From Actinotignum schaalii_C (GTDB lineage Bacteria; Actinomycetota; Actinomycetes; Actinomycetales; Actinomycetaceae), in the NCBI RefSeq assembly GCF_034119425.1, contig NZ_JAWUEL010000006.1, forward strand, positions 1 through 64,000: DNA of 64,000 bases, given 5' to 3'. Below are positions 33,421 through 43,223 of the stretch, in pieces. The position numbers and the translations under genes were made by a program. The notes under the pieces were generated by a model. That model was not told the DNA's origin, did no database searches, and was given only the letters and a program-made list of their open reading frames with translations. Within the stretch, counting starts at the first letter, position 1. Each line of letters begins with the position of its first letter.

Positions 33421-36400
33421 TTACTTAGCTCCTTCCAGCTCCTTCTGAGCTGCGATGGCCTGATCCAGCGCGGTCTGCAGGTTCTTCTGGGCCTGCCCGT
33501 AGGCCGCCCAATCCCCGCTCTTCATCGCGCTATCTGCCTGACCCACCGCCTGCTTCATGCTCTGCAGCGCGGCATCCAAACGCTCCTGCGGGGTGCCACC
33601 CGCGGCCGGAGCCGGAGCGGGAGCCGCGGCACCCGGTGCAGCGCTGGGCTGCTGGGGCGCGGGTTGGGTGGGCGTCGTCGTACCGGGAGTAGGCGCGGCG
33701 CCCGGGGTAGTACCAGGCGTGCCCGCCGCGGGCGCCTTGCCATCACCGGCGGAAATATCTTCCTTGACGTTCTGCAATCCGGCGTCCCCGGCCTGGGCAC
33801 CCGAATCACCCCCGAAAGTCTGGTTGAGAGCCTCTTCCAGGGTGGGCGCGAATCCGATATTCCCATCACCGAAAGCAGTGAGCACGTACTGCATGAGTGG
33901 GTAGGTGGTGCCCTGCGAAGCCTGCACATAAACCGGCTGCACGTAGAGCATGCCCCCGCCCACCGGGAGCGTGAGCAGGTTACCCATCCGCACCGTGGTA
34001 CCGCCCGAACGCAGCAGGTTGAGCGCGCGGGAAACATTCTGGTCGGAAAGGAAGTTGTTCTGCGCCTGGCCCGGGCCGGGTACCGTGAGGTCACGTGGCA
34101 GCTCGAGGAGCCGCAACTTGCCGTAGCCCTCGCGTTTCTCCCCCGGCGTGGATCCCGCGTTGGAATCCACCGCGAAGAAACCTGTCATAATATTGCGGTC
34201 CGTCTGCCCGCCCGGGATATAGCCCGTGGATAGGGAGAATTCCGCAGAATCCTGGCCCGGCATCTGCAACGTCAGGTAGTAGGGCGGCTGCTTGCTATCG
34301 GTTTGCGCCGCGGCGATCCCGCTAGCCCCAGCGGTATCCACCGCCGGTTCGTTCGGAACATTCCAGAAGTCACCACCGGAGTAGAAGGAGGCAGGATCCT
34401 TGACGTGGTAGCGCGTCAGCAGCGAGCGCTGGGTCTTGAACAGATCCTCCGGGTAGCGCACATGCGCCATGAGATCACCGGACATCTTGTCCATCGGCTG
34501 CACCATGCCCGGGAAGATCGACTCCCAGGCCCGCAGGATCGGGTCTTTCTCATCCCACTTGTAGAGGGAAACCGAACCGTCATAGGCATCCACAACCGTC
34601 TTGACAGAGTTACGGATGTAATTGACGTCTTGGCCGGAGGCCGCCCCGTACATGCCGCGCGAGTTGAGGGCGTCCGTGGTGGCCGCCGCCAGGGATTCCC
34701 GCGCCGAATAGGGGTAGTTATTCGAGGTGGTGTACCCGTCGATAATCCACACGAGGCGCTTAGGAGTAACCGGATCCCCATCCATATCCACCACGGCCGG
34801 GTAAGCCTTGGAATCAAGCGTGAGGTAGGGGGCCACCTTGCGCACCCGCTCGTGCGGGTCGCGGTTGAAAAGAATCTGCGATTCGGAAGTCACACGATCG
34901 GAGAAGAAAATATCGGTGGAGCGGAATTTGATGGCAAACATGAGTTTGTCAAAGAAGTTCCCGACCGAGGGGCCGCCGTCGCCGGTATAGGTATTGAGAA
35001 CCTGCGAGCCTTCCGCAGCATCGGAGGGATAGTCAATTTCCCAGGGCGCGGTTCCTTCCGGGGCGCCAACAATGGAGTATTCGGGGCTGTTCTGCCCGAA
35101 GTAGACGCGCGGCTCGTATTCACCCAGCTCACCTTGGGAAGGGATGCCGTACTGGAGGAATTGCGGGGCGCCGGAGGCGGAAGTGGTATTGCCGTAGGCA
35201 GCCACCACGCCGTAGCCGTGGGTGTAGACCGTATGGTCATTCACCCAGTTGCGCTGATCCGGCCCCAGGCCGTCCAGGTTGAGTTCTCGCACCGCGATCA
35301 CGGTATCCCGGTCCGTCTTATTGAGGTTGTAGCGATCCACCGCCAGCTGGGAGGCGAAACCGTAGTACTGGCGGTTCTGCTGCATCTGGTTGAAGGTGGG
35401 GGACACAATATTCGGGTCGAGGAGGCGGATTTGCGCGGTGGATTCCGCGTCATTGCGCAGCTGCCCGGCTTCCGCATCGGTGCGGGCGTTATAGGGAATG
35501 GTCTCCACGTTATCCAGGCCGTATGCCTTGAGGGTGGCCGAAATATTGCGGTCAATATACGGTGTTTCCATCTCGATAGCATTCGGGGTGACCCGGAAGC
35601 GCTCCACCAGTGCCGGCCAGGCCCAGCCCACCGTGGCCCCGGTGACCAGGGCCACCACCAGCCCGGCGGTAATAATCCGCCAGGAACCGCGCAGCGCCGA
35701 AATCACGAAAAGCACCGCGATGGCCAGGAAGGTGATCGCGAGGATCGTGAGCCCGGGAAGCTTAGCGTTAATATCCGTATAGGACGCCCCGGAGAAACGA
35801 TCATTATTGGACAGCAGCAGGGTGTAGCGACTCAACCAGAAGTAGGCAGCCACCAGGATAAAGGCCAGCAGCCCCAGCACGGAGAAATGCACCCGAGCCC
35901 GGTTGCGTACCCGCACCTTGCCCGAATCCAACGTGACCCCGCCGTAGAGGTAATGGCCCAGCACCGCACCAATCGCCCCGATCACCAGCAGGGTAATCGC
36001 GAAGCTCAACGCTGATTGCAACACCGGGAGCGTGAAGACGTAGAAGGCCACATCGCGCCCGAACTGCGGATCCGTATCCCCGAAAGGTGTGCGGAAAATC
36101 CACATGAGGTAAGTGCGCCATTCACCCGCCAGCGGCGCGCCGAAAATCAGGCCGGCGAGCAGCGGCAGGCCCAGGTTGGTGGCCCAGCGGTACTTTTCCG
36201 CCGCCTTGCGGTAGCCCGCGACGCTGGGGGCCTGGATGCCCTCATCTTTTGTGCGCGCGAGGCGGAAATTCAGCCACAGCACGATGGCAACCAGGAGGGT
36301 GCCGATGGTGCCCAGCGCGATGGTCCAGCCCCATTGGGTCCAGAACACGCGAGCCGCGCCGATTTGTTCGTACCATTTAACGTCGGTGTAAACGCCCGAT

Positions 36401-36501
36401 CCGACGACGAGCGCCACGAGCAGAATGGCGAGAACACCCAGTGTCCACCAAAAAGCTCCCGGCGTCTCCCGCCTCAAACGGGGATGTGCGGTTGTACTCA
36501 A
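33421..36501 (-). CDS. UPF0182 family large membrane protein
   Basis: The 1026-residue protein belongs to UPF0182 (COG1615; Rv3193c-like), whose function is unknown. Seven helices occupy about residues 15-300, with YTDVKWYEQIG near 40. A large extracytoplasmic domain follows, with NWVNDHTVYTHGYG and LVWIIDGYTTSNNYPYS. A Pro/Ala/Gly/Thr-rich low-complexity stretch (about 925-985) precedes a C-terminal helical segment. It is downstream of the PDZ protease gene on the same strand, a gene order shared with mycobacteria. Confidence 0.92.
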   Translation of the reverse strand: MSTTAHPRLRRETPGAFWWTLGVLAILLVALVVGSGVYTDVKWYEQIGAARVFWTQWGWTIALGTIGTLLVAIVLWLNFRLARTKDEGIQAPSVAGYRKAAEKYRWATNLGLPLLAGLIFGAPLAGEWRTYLMWIFRTPFGDTDPQFGRDVAFYVFTLPVLQSALSFAITLLVIGAIGAVLGHYLYGGVTLDSGKVRVRNRARVHFSVLGLLAFILVAAYFWLSRYTLLLSNNDRFSGASYTDINAKLPGLTILAITFLAIAVLFVISALRGSWRIITAGLVVALVTGATVGWAWPALVERFRVTPNAIEMETPYIDRNISATLKAYGLDNVETIPYNARTDAEAGQLRNDAESTAQIRLLDPNIVSPTFNQMQQNRQYYGFASQLAVDRYNLNKTDRDTVIAVRELNLDGLGPDQRNWVNDHTVYTHGYGVVAAYGNTTSASGAPQFLQYGIPSQGELGEYEPRVYFGQNSPEYSIVGAPEGTAPWEIDYPSDAAEGSQVLNTYTGDGGPSVGNFFDKLMFAIKFRSTDIFFSDRVTSESQILFNRDPHERVRKVAPYLTLDSKAYPAVVDMDGDPVTPKRLVWIIDGYTTSNNYPYSARESLAAATTDALNSRGMYGAASGQDVNYIRNSVKTVVDAYDGSVSLYKWDEKDPILRAWESIFPGMVQPMDKMSGDLMAHVRYPEDLFKTQRSLLTRYHVKDPASFYSGGDFWNVPNEPAVDTAGASGIAAAQTDSKQPPYYLTLQMPGQDSAEFSLSTGYIPGGQTDRNIMTGFFAVDSNAGSTPGEKREGYGKLRLLELPRDLTVPGPGQAQNNFLSDQNVSRALNLLRSGGTTVRMGNLLTLPVGGGMLYVQPVYVQASQGTTYPLMQYVLTAFGDGNIGFAPTLEEALNQTFGGDSGAQAGDAGLQNVKEDISAGDGKAPAAGTPGTTPGAAPTPGTTTPTQPAPQQPSAAPGAAAPAPAPAAGGTPQERLDAALQSMKQAVGQADSAMKSGDWAAYGQAQKNLQTALDQAIAAQKELEGAK

Positions 36502-36639
36502 ACGAAATCCTCAACTTCTTCCGCGGCGCAGGGGTGCGCCCGGCCATCACTATTCCCTATCAAACATAGCGGAAAAAGCTGAGAATCGCGCGTGCGTCAA
36601 CGGTTTTTTGGTACGACGACGCCGCCCGCGAACACGCAC

Positions 36640-37779
36640 CTACCGGCCCGCAGCCATATCCTGGCAGGTGGGGAGTTTCGGGGTACGCCCCGCGCCGATG
36701 TCCCGGACGGCAGCTGCGGCGTCGTCAAAATTCCGGACCGCCCAGATACGTAAGCCTTCCGGTTCGTACCCGATTGTTTCCCCGCAATTCGCGGCCGGGG
36801 CGAGGAAATCGGTGGCGCCCCGCTCGCGCGCCCCCACGATCTTGTGCTGGATTCCGCCGATGGGCCCCACCTCCCCGTTGAAAGCGAGGGTGCCGGTGCC
36901 GGCAATAACGGCACTGCCGCCCAGGGAGCCGGGGGTGAGTTCGTCGTACATGCCCAGCGCGAATATGAGGCCGGCCGAGGGCCCGCCGATGCCTTCCACC
37001 GCGTAGGTGACGGTGGCCGGGAGCTGCACGTCCTCAACAGCGAGGGACACTCCCAGCAGGGAGCCGGGGTGGATCCAGCCGGTTTCATCCGGCGGGAAGG
37101 GCGCGGTAATAATTGTTGTGGTGCCGGCTTCGCTGCCGCGCTGGTAGGAAACCGTGACGGTGCTCCCCGGTTCGGTAGCGTGCAGGACTTTCGAAAGTTC
37201 CCCGAAAGTGGAGACGGTGGTGGGTGCGGTGCCCGGGGCAGCAATGCCGGTAATAATATCGTCTGCTTCAAGCTGACCGGCCGCCGGGGAGCCTTCCGGA
37301 ATGTCCACCACCCGCAGCTTCATGGTGACGTGGTGGCCGGCCTTTTCCAAAGCAACTCCGGCCGCGACGGTTTGGGAATTATTCATAAGTTCGGCATTGC
37401 GGGCATCGTCTTCCGCGCTGGAAAGCGTGGGCGGGTAGAGCAGGCGCACCGGCAGTAGCTGGGATTCCTGATCGACCAGCGCCCACAGGGCGTGGGCGCC
37501 CAGGGTTCCCGCCTCGGGGTTCCCCGCCGCGGACACCGTGGTCATATACAGCTGGGTATCGGTGGGATAGGTAGGCACACCCTCCACGCTGACCAGTCGG
37601 GTACCGGCTACCTCCCCGGTCACATCAAGAGCCGGACCGGCCATTTCCACCGTGTAGGCACCCGGCAGCAGGAGGGTAAGGACCGCCAGACTCGCAAACA
37701 CAAAACCGCTGCGGCGCGCGGGATGGGCACCGCGGCGCGCGGAACGGGGACTACCTACCTGACCACGTTTTTTCATCAC
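36640..37779 (-). CDS. Membrane-anchored PDZ/Lon-like protease (YlbL type)
   Basis: The 379-residue protein has an N-terminal signal anchor (about residues 24-45) and an extracytoplasmic PDZ domain (about 150-235, VVDIPEGSPAAGQLEADDII). A Lon (S16) protease domain follows, with nucleophile Ser in GIGGPSAGLIFALG near residue 275 and general-base Lys in GGIQHKIVGAR near 318. It corresponds to Rv3194c in the conserved block with UPF0182. The start at 37779 encodes MMKKRGQ; the second Met is an equally possible start. Cleavage targets are unknown. Confidence 0.9.
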   Translation of the reverse strand: MMKKRGQVGSPRSARRGAHPARRSGFVFASLAVLTLLLPGAYTVEMAGPALDVTGEVAGTRLVSVEGVPTYPTDTQLYMTTVSAAGNPEAGTLGAHALWALVDQESQLLPVRLLYPPTLSSAEDDARNAELMNNSQTVAAGVALEKAGHHVTMKLRVVDIPEGSPAAGQLEADDIITGIAAPGTAPTTVSTFGELSKVLHATEPGSTVTVSYQRGSEAGTTTIITAPFPPDETGWIHPGSLLGVSLAVEDVQLPATVTYAVEGIGGPSAGLIFALGMYDELTPGSLGGSAVIAGTGTLAFNGEVGPIGGIQHKIVGARERGATDFLAPAANCGETIGYEPEGLRIWAVRNFDDAAAAVRDIGAGRTPKLPTCQDMAAGR

Positions 37780-37948
37780 CTCTCCATCATGCCTGATCGG
37801 GCAGCGCAGTCCTACCGTTGCTCACGTGGTCCGCCGCTCACACACGGCCTCGGTAGTGCAACGGCCCGGCTCCTGTGCCAGGGGCGGAGGCGCCTACCCG
37901 CGCGGGCCCGCGGTGTTTTAGGCTTAGTGGTGGACCTCGAGGAGAAGA

Positions 37949-39544
37949 ATGACTGAGAATTCACAGCCGCGTGACGAATGGGAAAAGATGCTGCGGGCGG
38001 TCCTTGGCGATGAGGCTGCCGAGGAAATCCTGCGTTCCCTCGCCCCCGGCGGCGATGTAACGTCCGGGAGCAGCACTGGCACCGGCACGAGCGGCGGAGC
38101 ATTCCCCGGACTTCCCGGGATGGGTGGTGGGACCGGCGCGGGCATGCCAGCTGATATCGGCCTGGTGATGAATCAGATTCGCGCCATGCTCGGTTCCTCG
38201 GGTGAGGGGCCGGTCAATTGGAAAATCGGAGAGCAGGTCGCCCGGGATACCGTGAATAAATCCGGCCCGGGCCTTCCCACTGCCGCCGCGGGTGATCAGG
38301 CCCGCTCCGCGATGGACGTGGCGAGTTTGTGGCTGGACCCGGTCACGGTTTTCGATCCGCCGCGCGGCCCCAACCAGGTGTGGTCGCGCCTGGACTGGAT
38401 TGCTCATTCCCTTCCGACCTTCCGGAAACTCACCGCTCCGGTCGGTGCGAACCTCGCGCGGGCTTTCGGCGAGGCTCTTAGTTCCCAGCTGGAACGTGCC
38501 CCGGAGGAGATGCGCCAGATGCTTTCGGGCGGAATGCTCGGGGGGATTCCCGGCGGGCTCGAGGGGATGCTCTCCGGAATGACGGCGTCGTTACTGGGAA
38601 TGCAATACGGCCAGGGGCTCGCGGAGCTGGCCCAGATTTCCTTCGGCACCGCGGACGCCGGTTTCCCGCTGGTGGAGGGCGAAACGGCCGCGCTGGTGCC
38701 GGCTAATATCTCCGAGTTCGCCGCGGGCTTGGATGTGGACGCGCGCGAAGTGGAGCTCTACGTGGCGGTGCGCGAACAGGCCGCGGCCCGGCTCTTCTCC
38801 CAGGTCCCGTGGTTGCGCAGCACAATTCTGGATGCTGTTGCAGCGTACGCCGCCGATATCGCCATCGATACCGATGCCATCGAGGAGAAGGTCCGCGAAC
38901 TCCAGCTTGATCCCGAACAGCTCATGTCCGGGCACATGCCCCAGCTGGATATGAATGAAGTTTTCGCTTTTACCCGTACGCCCGCCCAGCAAGCCACGCT
39001 CGAGCGCCTGGAGCATATTGTTTCGCTGGTGGCCGGCTGGGTCAGTGCCGTTACGAGCACCGCGGTGGCGGCCCAGCTGCCCCACAGCATGAAACTGTCG
39101 GAGGCTCTCACGCGCCGCGAGGTGACCGAGGCACCGTCAAACCGGGTTTTTGGTCCACTTGTTGGTTTCGATATCGCGCCGCGGCGTTTGCGCGAGGCGG
39201 CAGCTTTCTGGGCGCGCGCTGCCCGCGAGCGCGGAATGGAGGGGCGCGACGCACTCTGGAAGCATCCCGATTTGCTGCCGCTACCCGAGCACCTGGATAA
39301 CCCGGACGGTTTCTTCTCCCCGGAGGCGCAGCCTTCCGCGCTGGATGAGGAGCTGGACGCTTTCCTCGAGGAACTGTTGAGCAGTAGTGATGGGGGCACA
39401 CCTTTCGGGAACGCGCCGCACGAACCGGGTTTCGGTACGACGACGCCACCCCCGGCCACCGGGGACTCGAGCACTTCCGATCCCACCGCGGGATCTGAAG
39501 ATACCGATACGTCCGGGCCTGAGGAGCCGCGGGACTACCGCTAG
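37949..39544 (+). CDS. DUF2342 (zincin-like) protein with degenerate metal site
   Basis: The 531-residue protein matches the actinobacterial DUF2342 / F420-biosynthesis-associated family (Rv3195-like): GPNQVWSRLDWIAHSLPTFRKL, PWLRSTILDAVAAYA, FGPLVGFDIAPRRLREAAAFW, and ALWKHPDLLP. As I recall the family pattern, REAAHxRLF and ALVEGWVD carry the predicted metal ligands. Here they read REQAAARLF (residues about 270-280) and SLVAGWVS (about 357), so the His and Glu are replaced. N- and C-terminal low-complexity extensions are present. It is divergent from the PDZ protease. Confidence 0.85.
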   Translation: MTENSQPRDEWEKMLRAVLGDEAAEEILRSLAPGGDVTSGSSTGTGTSGGAFPGLPGMGGGTGAGMPADIGLVMNQIRAMLGSSGEGPVNWKIGEQVARDTVNKSGPGLPTAAAGDQARSAMDVASLWLDPVTVFDPPRGPNQVWSRLDWIAHSLPTFRKLTAPVGANLARAFGEALSSQLERAPEEMRQMLSGGMLGGIPGGLEGMLSGMTASLLGMQYGQGLAELAQISFGTADAGFPLVEGETAALVPANISEFAAGLDVDAREVELYVAVREQAAARLFSQVPWLRSTILDAVAAYAADIAIDTDAIEEKVRELQLDPEQLMSGHMPQLDMNEVFAFTRTPAQQATLERLEHIVSLVAGWVSAVTSTAVAAQLPHSMKLSEALTRREVTEAPSNRVFGPLVGFDIAPRRLREAAAFWARAARERGMEGRDALWKHPDLLPLPEHLDNPDGFFSPEAQPSALDEELDAFLEELLSSSDGGTPFGNAPHEPGFGTTTPPPATGDSSTSDPTAGSEDTDTSGPEEPRDYR

Positions 39545-39707
39545 CTCTTTGCGGGTCACCCGAGGTGGCTGTCACCACCCTGGTGAGCGAGCCTGCTGTG
39601 GATAACCAGGGCAGCTTTGGGGATATTACCCGTGCCTGTGGATGGGCTTTCGCGCTTGTGCGGCGTGCTTTTTATGCTGAGGCCATGGTTCTTATCAAGG
39701 TGGTCTC

Positions 39708-40757
39708 ATGATGATTCGCTCGCCGCTGGGGGTGTACTGGTCGGATACGCATGAGGTGCAGATCGGTCTTGATCCGCGCGTGGCGCTGCGGCTGGCGGGG
39801 CTTTCTGTGGCGGAACAGCAGGCGGTTTCGTCCTTAGCATCCGTCGGTACGGAAAGTGAATTCTTAGATGCGTGCGAGCGGCGCGCGGTGGGCGAAAAGC
39901 GGGCGCGCTCGCTTCTGGGCACGCTTCGCAATTCCGGCTTGCTTGACACTTCCCCGCCCTGTTTCCCGGATCTGACCTGGCGCACAGTTTTCGTTGAGCG
40001 TTTGGATGCCCTGGCGGTGGAGATCTGTACGGTTCTTGCTGCCGGTGGCCTGGGCTATATTCTCACCTCGGATACCAGCAGACCACACGGCACTGACCAC
40101 CCGATTTTCCGGCGGCCGAGTTGGCGTACGTTCACGCGGCACCAGGCTCTTCAGAGTTATTTTCGCGAGCGTGGCTGGGGAACTACGGTCATCAAGGTTG
40201 ATGCGGGGGCCTGTCAGGTCACGCCGCTGGGAATGGAACGGGCCGCCGGGCACGCAAATCGCGGGGCAGCCGCCGGGCACGCAAATCGCGCGGAGTCCAG
40301 ACCGGTCGCGGCGGCCCCGGGATGCGGTAGGCCAGATCTCGCGCTGGTGACTTCTTTGCAGCTACCGGATCCGCTGCGGTGTTCCCCGTGGGAAATGGAG
40401 CGTATACCTTATCTGCTGGCCTATATCGAGGATATTGATATTCGGGTGGGCCCGGTGGTGGTTCCGGGGAGTGGGCCGTGTGCCCGGTGTTTGCTTTTCG
40501 CGGCGATGGATGCGGATCCGGCCTGGCGTTATCTGGCTCCGCAGGTATTTAGTACCCGCGGGAGCGCTCCGTTCACTCCCGGGGTTGCCCTCGCGGCAGC
40601 TCTCGCGGTGCACGGTGCTCTTCTGGCCCTGGGTGGGCAGGCGGAACACGCTCGGGGAACGCAGTGGGTGGTGCCACCACTGCCCAGTTTCCCCTATCGG
40701 GTTGTGCTTTCCTCGCATGAGCGTTGTTCTTGCGAAACGGGCCCCGCGGCAGCCTAG
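39708..40757 (+). CDS. ThiF/TOMM-cyclodehydratase-like protein (Rv3196-like)
   Basis: The 349-residue protein has a partner-protein-like arrangement: a winged N-terminal domain, then a Rossmann-like part with VGPVVVPGSGPCARCLLFAAMDADPAW (paired Cys near residue 260), as in E1-like and bacteriocin-cyclodehydratase proteins. No ATP-binding motif is visible, so it is probably catalytically inactive or a recognition protein. AAGGTGG precedes tandem ATG codons. A duplicated GHANR segment (27 bp period at 40242-40290) lies mid-protein. It is convergent with uvrD2. Confidence 0.7.
   Translation: MMIRSPLGVYWSDTHEVQIGLDPRVALRLAGLSVAEQQAVSSLASVGTESEFLDACERRAVGEKRARSLLGTLRNSGLLDTSPPCFPDLTWRTVFVERLDALAVEICTVLAAGGLGYILTSDTSRPHGTDHPIFRRPSWRTFTRHQALQSYFRERGWGTTVIKVDAGACQVTPLGMERAAGHANRGAAAGHANRAESRPVAAAPGCGRPDLALVTSLQLPDPLRCSPWEMERIPYLLAYIEDIDIRVGPVVVPGSGPCARCLLFAAMDADPAWRYLAPQVFSTRGSAPFTPGVALAAALAVHGALLALGGQAEHARGTQWVVPPLPSFPYRVVLSSHERCSCETGPAAA
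40242..40290 (+). repeat. In-frame 27 bp-period direct repeat
   Basis: A 22 bp sequence (GCCGCCGGGCACGCAAAT...) occurs at 40242-40263 and 40269-40290, adding the duplicated AAGHANR residues. Confidence 0.8.
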
Positions 40758-40785
40758 GGGCACTACCCGCCATGCGTGCCCGCAC

Positions 40786-42780
40786 TCAGTGTTCGGCCAG
40801 CAGGGCGAGGATCTCCTCCCCGTAGATAGCAAGTTTCGTGGCGCCCACCCCCTTGATCTGGGCGAGGGCGTGGATGCTGCGGGGTTTTGCTATCGCGAGG
40901 GCCCGCAACGTGGTGTCATGGAAAATTGTGTAGGCGGGTTTGCCGGTAGTTTGGGCACGTTGAGCCCGCCAGGCTACGAGTTGCTCAAAGAGCGCCACAT
41001 CTTCGGGATAGTCAGCGGCGAATTCTTCCGCCGCGGCCCGCGAGCGACGCCGGTAGCGGGTGGCCCGCGAGGTTTCTTCCCCTTCTGGTTGCGGCCACAG
41101 CCCGGTAAGGAAGCGGGAGACTTTCCGGCCGGAACGATGCCCGGAGGAGGCGGCATAGGAAAGCTGCAAAAATTCTTGGGCCCGTGTGATTCCCACGTAG
41201 AGGAGACGGCGTTCTTCTTCAATGGCTGCCGGTTTCTTCGCGAGGGAAATGGGCATGAGCCCTTCGCTCATCCCTACCAAGAAAACCGCTTCCCATTCCA
41301 GGCCCTTGGCGGCGTGCAGGGAGGAAAGGGTGACGCCTTCCAATTCGGGAACGTTCTGGGTTGCGGCGCGTTCTTCCAGTTCCACCACGAAATCAACCAT
41401 AGAGGCATCCCGGCTATCCTCCATATCCTCCGCGAGGGTGATGAGAGCGTGGAGGGCTTCCCATTTTTCCCGGGCCGAGCCGGCAGTGGACGGTGCTTCA
41501 TCCCGCCATCCCATCTGGCGCAGCACGGTGCGCACATTATCCGCCAGCGGGCCATGTACCCCGGAGCGCGCCGCAGCGCGCATGGCCACCATAGCTTCGC
41601 GTACATCACGGCGCGAGAAAAACTTTTCCGCCCCGCGCACCTGGTAGGACACCCCCGCTTTGGATAGCGCTGCCTCAAATTCTGCCGATTGGGCATTGGT
41701 GCGATACAGAATGGCTATTTCCGAGAGCGCGGTGCCTTCCGCGGCGAGCGCTTGGATAGCGCGCACGACTCCGGCGGCTTCCGCCCCATCCGATTCGTAC
41801 TCCTGGAACGTAACCGGGCGCCCGGAGCGGCGCTGCGAGACCAGCCGCACCGCGCCTTCTGAAACATCATCGGCAATAACGGTATTCGCAGCCGCCACGA
41901 TTTGCGGGGTGGAGCGGTAATCCCGAGTGAGTTCAATGACGCGAGCACGTGGGTATTCCTGCTGGAAGCGGGCGAGGTAAGAGGAGGACGCGCCCGCGAA
42001 GGAGTAAATGGTCTGGGAAACATCCCCGACGACGCACACATCTTTCCGGTCCCCCAGCCACAGCTGCAACAGGCGATGCTGGAGGGGGGACACATCCTGG
42101 TATTCATCAACCACGAAGTGGCGGTATTGCTCACGTATCTGGCGGGCGATATCCGCCCGATCCAGCAGGATCCCGACGAGGAGGAGGAGAACATCATCAA
42201 AATCGAGGACGCGACGTTCGGTTTTGACTTCTTCATAGGTTTTCGCCAGCCGTGCAATATCGGTACTGAGCTGGCCGGCGACTTCCCCGCGCCCGGCGGC
42301 CAGGGCGGCTTCCGGGTAGTTATCCGGGCTAATCATGGATACTTTGGCCCATTCAATTTCCGCGGTGAGATCGCGGATACTCACTTTATCGGTAGGCAGG
42401 CCAATCTGACCGGCAGCCTGGGAGACCAGCCCGAATTTCGATTCGGTGATCCGCGGGATGGTTCCTCCCACCGCGGTTCCCCAGAAGTAGGAGAGTTGGC
42501 GCAAGGCCGCGGCGTGGAATGTTTGAGCCGGCACCCCTCCCACCCCGAGATCCCGCAAACGCGAACGCAATTCCCCGGCCGCGCGGGAGGTGAAAGTAAC
42601 CGCCAGCACGTTCTGTGGCACGTAGGCCCCGCTGCGCACCCCGTAGGCGATCCGGTAGGTAATAGCCCTGGTTTTTCCGGTTCCCGCACCGGCACGCACA
42701 CACACCGGACCGCGTAATGCGGTAGCGACCGCGCGCTGATCCGGATCCAGAAATTCCAGCAATTCCTCGGGTGAATCCAT
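40786..42780 (-). CDS. uvrD2: UvrD2-type superfamily 1 helicase with HRDC domain
   Basis: This ATP-dependent 3'-5' DNA helicase functions in repair and replication. The 664-residue product has DPDQRAVATA, Walker A AGAGTGKT near residue 33, and Walker B VVDEYQDVS near 225. QTIYSFAGA and the SF1 motif VTLSSLHAAKGLEWEAVF (about 500) follow. A C-terminal HRDC domain (about 590-664, LRALAIAKPRSIHALAQIKGVG) is the hallmark of actinobacterial UvrD2. ATG 42780 follows AAGGAGG. It is divergent from the mycoredoxin gene, as in mycobacteria. Confidence 0.95.
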   Translation of the reverse strand: MDSPEELLEFLDPDQRAVATALRGPVCVRAGAGTGKTRAITYRIAYGVRSGAYVPQNVLAVTFTSRAAGELRSRLRDLGVGGVPAQTFHAAALRQLSYFWGTAVGGTIPRITESKFGLVSQAAGQIGLPTDKVSIRDLTAEIEWAKVSMISPDNYPEAALAAGRGEVAGQLSTDIARLAKTYEEVKTERRVLDFDDVLLLLVGILLDRADIARQIREQYRHFVVDEYQDVSPLQHRLLQLWLGDRKDVCVVGDVSQTIYSFAGASSSYLARFQQEYPRARVIELTRDYRSTPQIVAAANTVIADDVSEGAVRLVSQRRSGRPVTFQEYESDGAEAAGVVRAIQALAAEGTALSEIAILYRTNAQSAEFEAALSKAGVSYQVRGAEKFFSRRDVREAMVAMRAAARSGVHGPLADNVRTVLRQMGWRDEAPSTAGSAREKWEALHALITLAEDMEDSRDASMVDFVVELEERAATQNVPELEGVTLSSLHAAKGLEWEAVFLVGMSEGLMPISLAKKPAAIEEERRLLYVGITRAQEFLQLSYAASSGHRSGRKVSRFLTGLWPQPEGEETSRATRYRRRSRAAAEEFAADYPEDVALFEQLVAWRAQRAQTTGKPAYTIFHDTTLRALAIAKPRSIHALAQIKGVGATKLAIYGEEILALLAEH

Positions 42781-42884
42781 CGTGTTCCTCCTTGCCCTCT
42801 CAGGATGCCACACGCTCCCGACAGAAATTTTCCCCTTATCGAAACCCGTGGCGCGCCGAGCCTCCCCACCCTTAAGATCGCTCC

Positions 42885-43142
42885 ATGGCTGATTTCACAA
42901 TGTATACAACGCCCTGGTGCGGCTACTGCCGTAACCTTTCTGCCCAGCTCAAGCGGGCCGGTATCACCTGGAACGCGGTGAATATTGAGGAAGATGAGGC
43001 CGCGGCCGCTAAGGTTGCCTCCCTCAACGGCGGCAATAAAGTGGTGCCTACCCTTGAATTCGCCGACGGCGCCACCCTGACAAATCCGAGCCTGAAAGAA
43101 GTGCAGGCAAAACTCGCCAAACTCGCCTCTTCCGGGAGCTAA
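42885..43142 (+). CDS. Mycoredoxin/glutaredoxin-like protein (CGYC)
   Basis: The 85-residue thioredoxin-fold protein has the redox motif WCGYC at residues 11-15 and the cis-proline segment KVVPTLEFADG near 55. CGYC and its place between uvrD2 and nudC match mycoredoxin-1 (Rv3198A), which reduces mycothiol mixed disulfides. NrdH-type redoxins are an alternative, but no class Ib nrd genes are nearby. Confidence 0.9.
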   Translation: MADFTMYTTPWCGYCRNLSAQLKRAGITWNAVNIEEDEAAAAKVASLNGGNKVVPTLEFADGATLTNPSLKEVQAKLAKLASSGS

Positions 43143-43159
43143 GACTCACACTCGAGCCA

Positions 43160-43207
43160 GCTCCGGCGCCGCCCCGCAGCAGCGCCGCCCCGGAATAGCG
43201 CCGGAGC
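43160..43207. terminator. Bidirectional hairpin between mycoredoxin and nudC
   Basis: A 10 bp stem (GCTCCGGCGC and complement) lies between these two convergent genes; its loop contains a duplicated GCGCCGCCCCG. Confidence 0.55.
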
Positions 43208-43223
43208 CAGTGCGCCCCACGTG

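Noticed and set aside
34303..36015. 570-residue open frame antisense to the UPF0182 gene
   Set aside because: High-G+C shadow frame. The opposite strand encodes a recognised family over its whole length.
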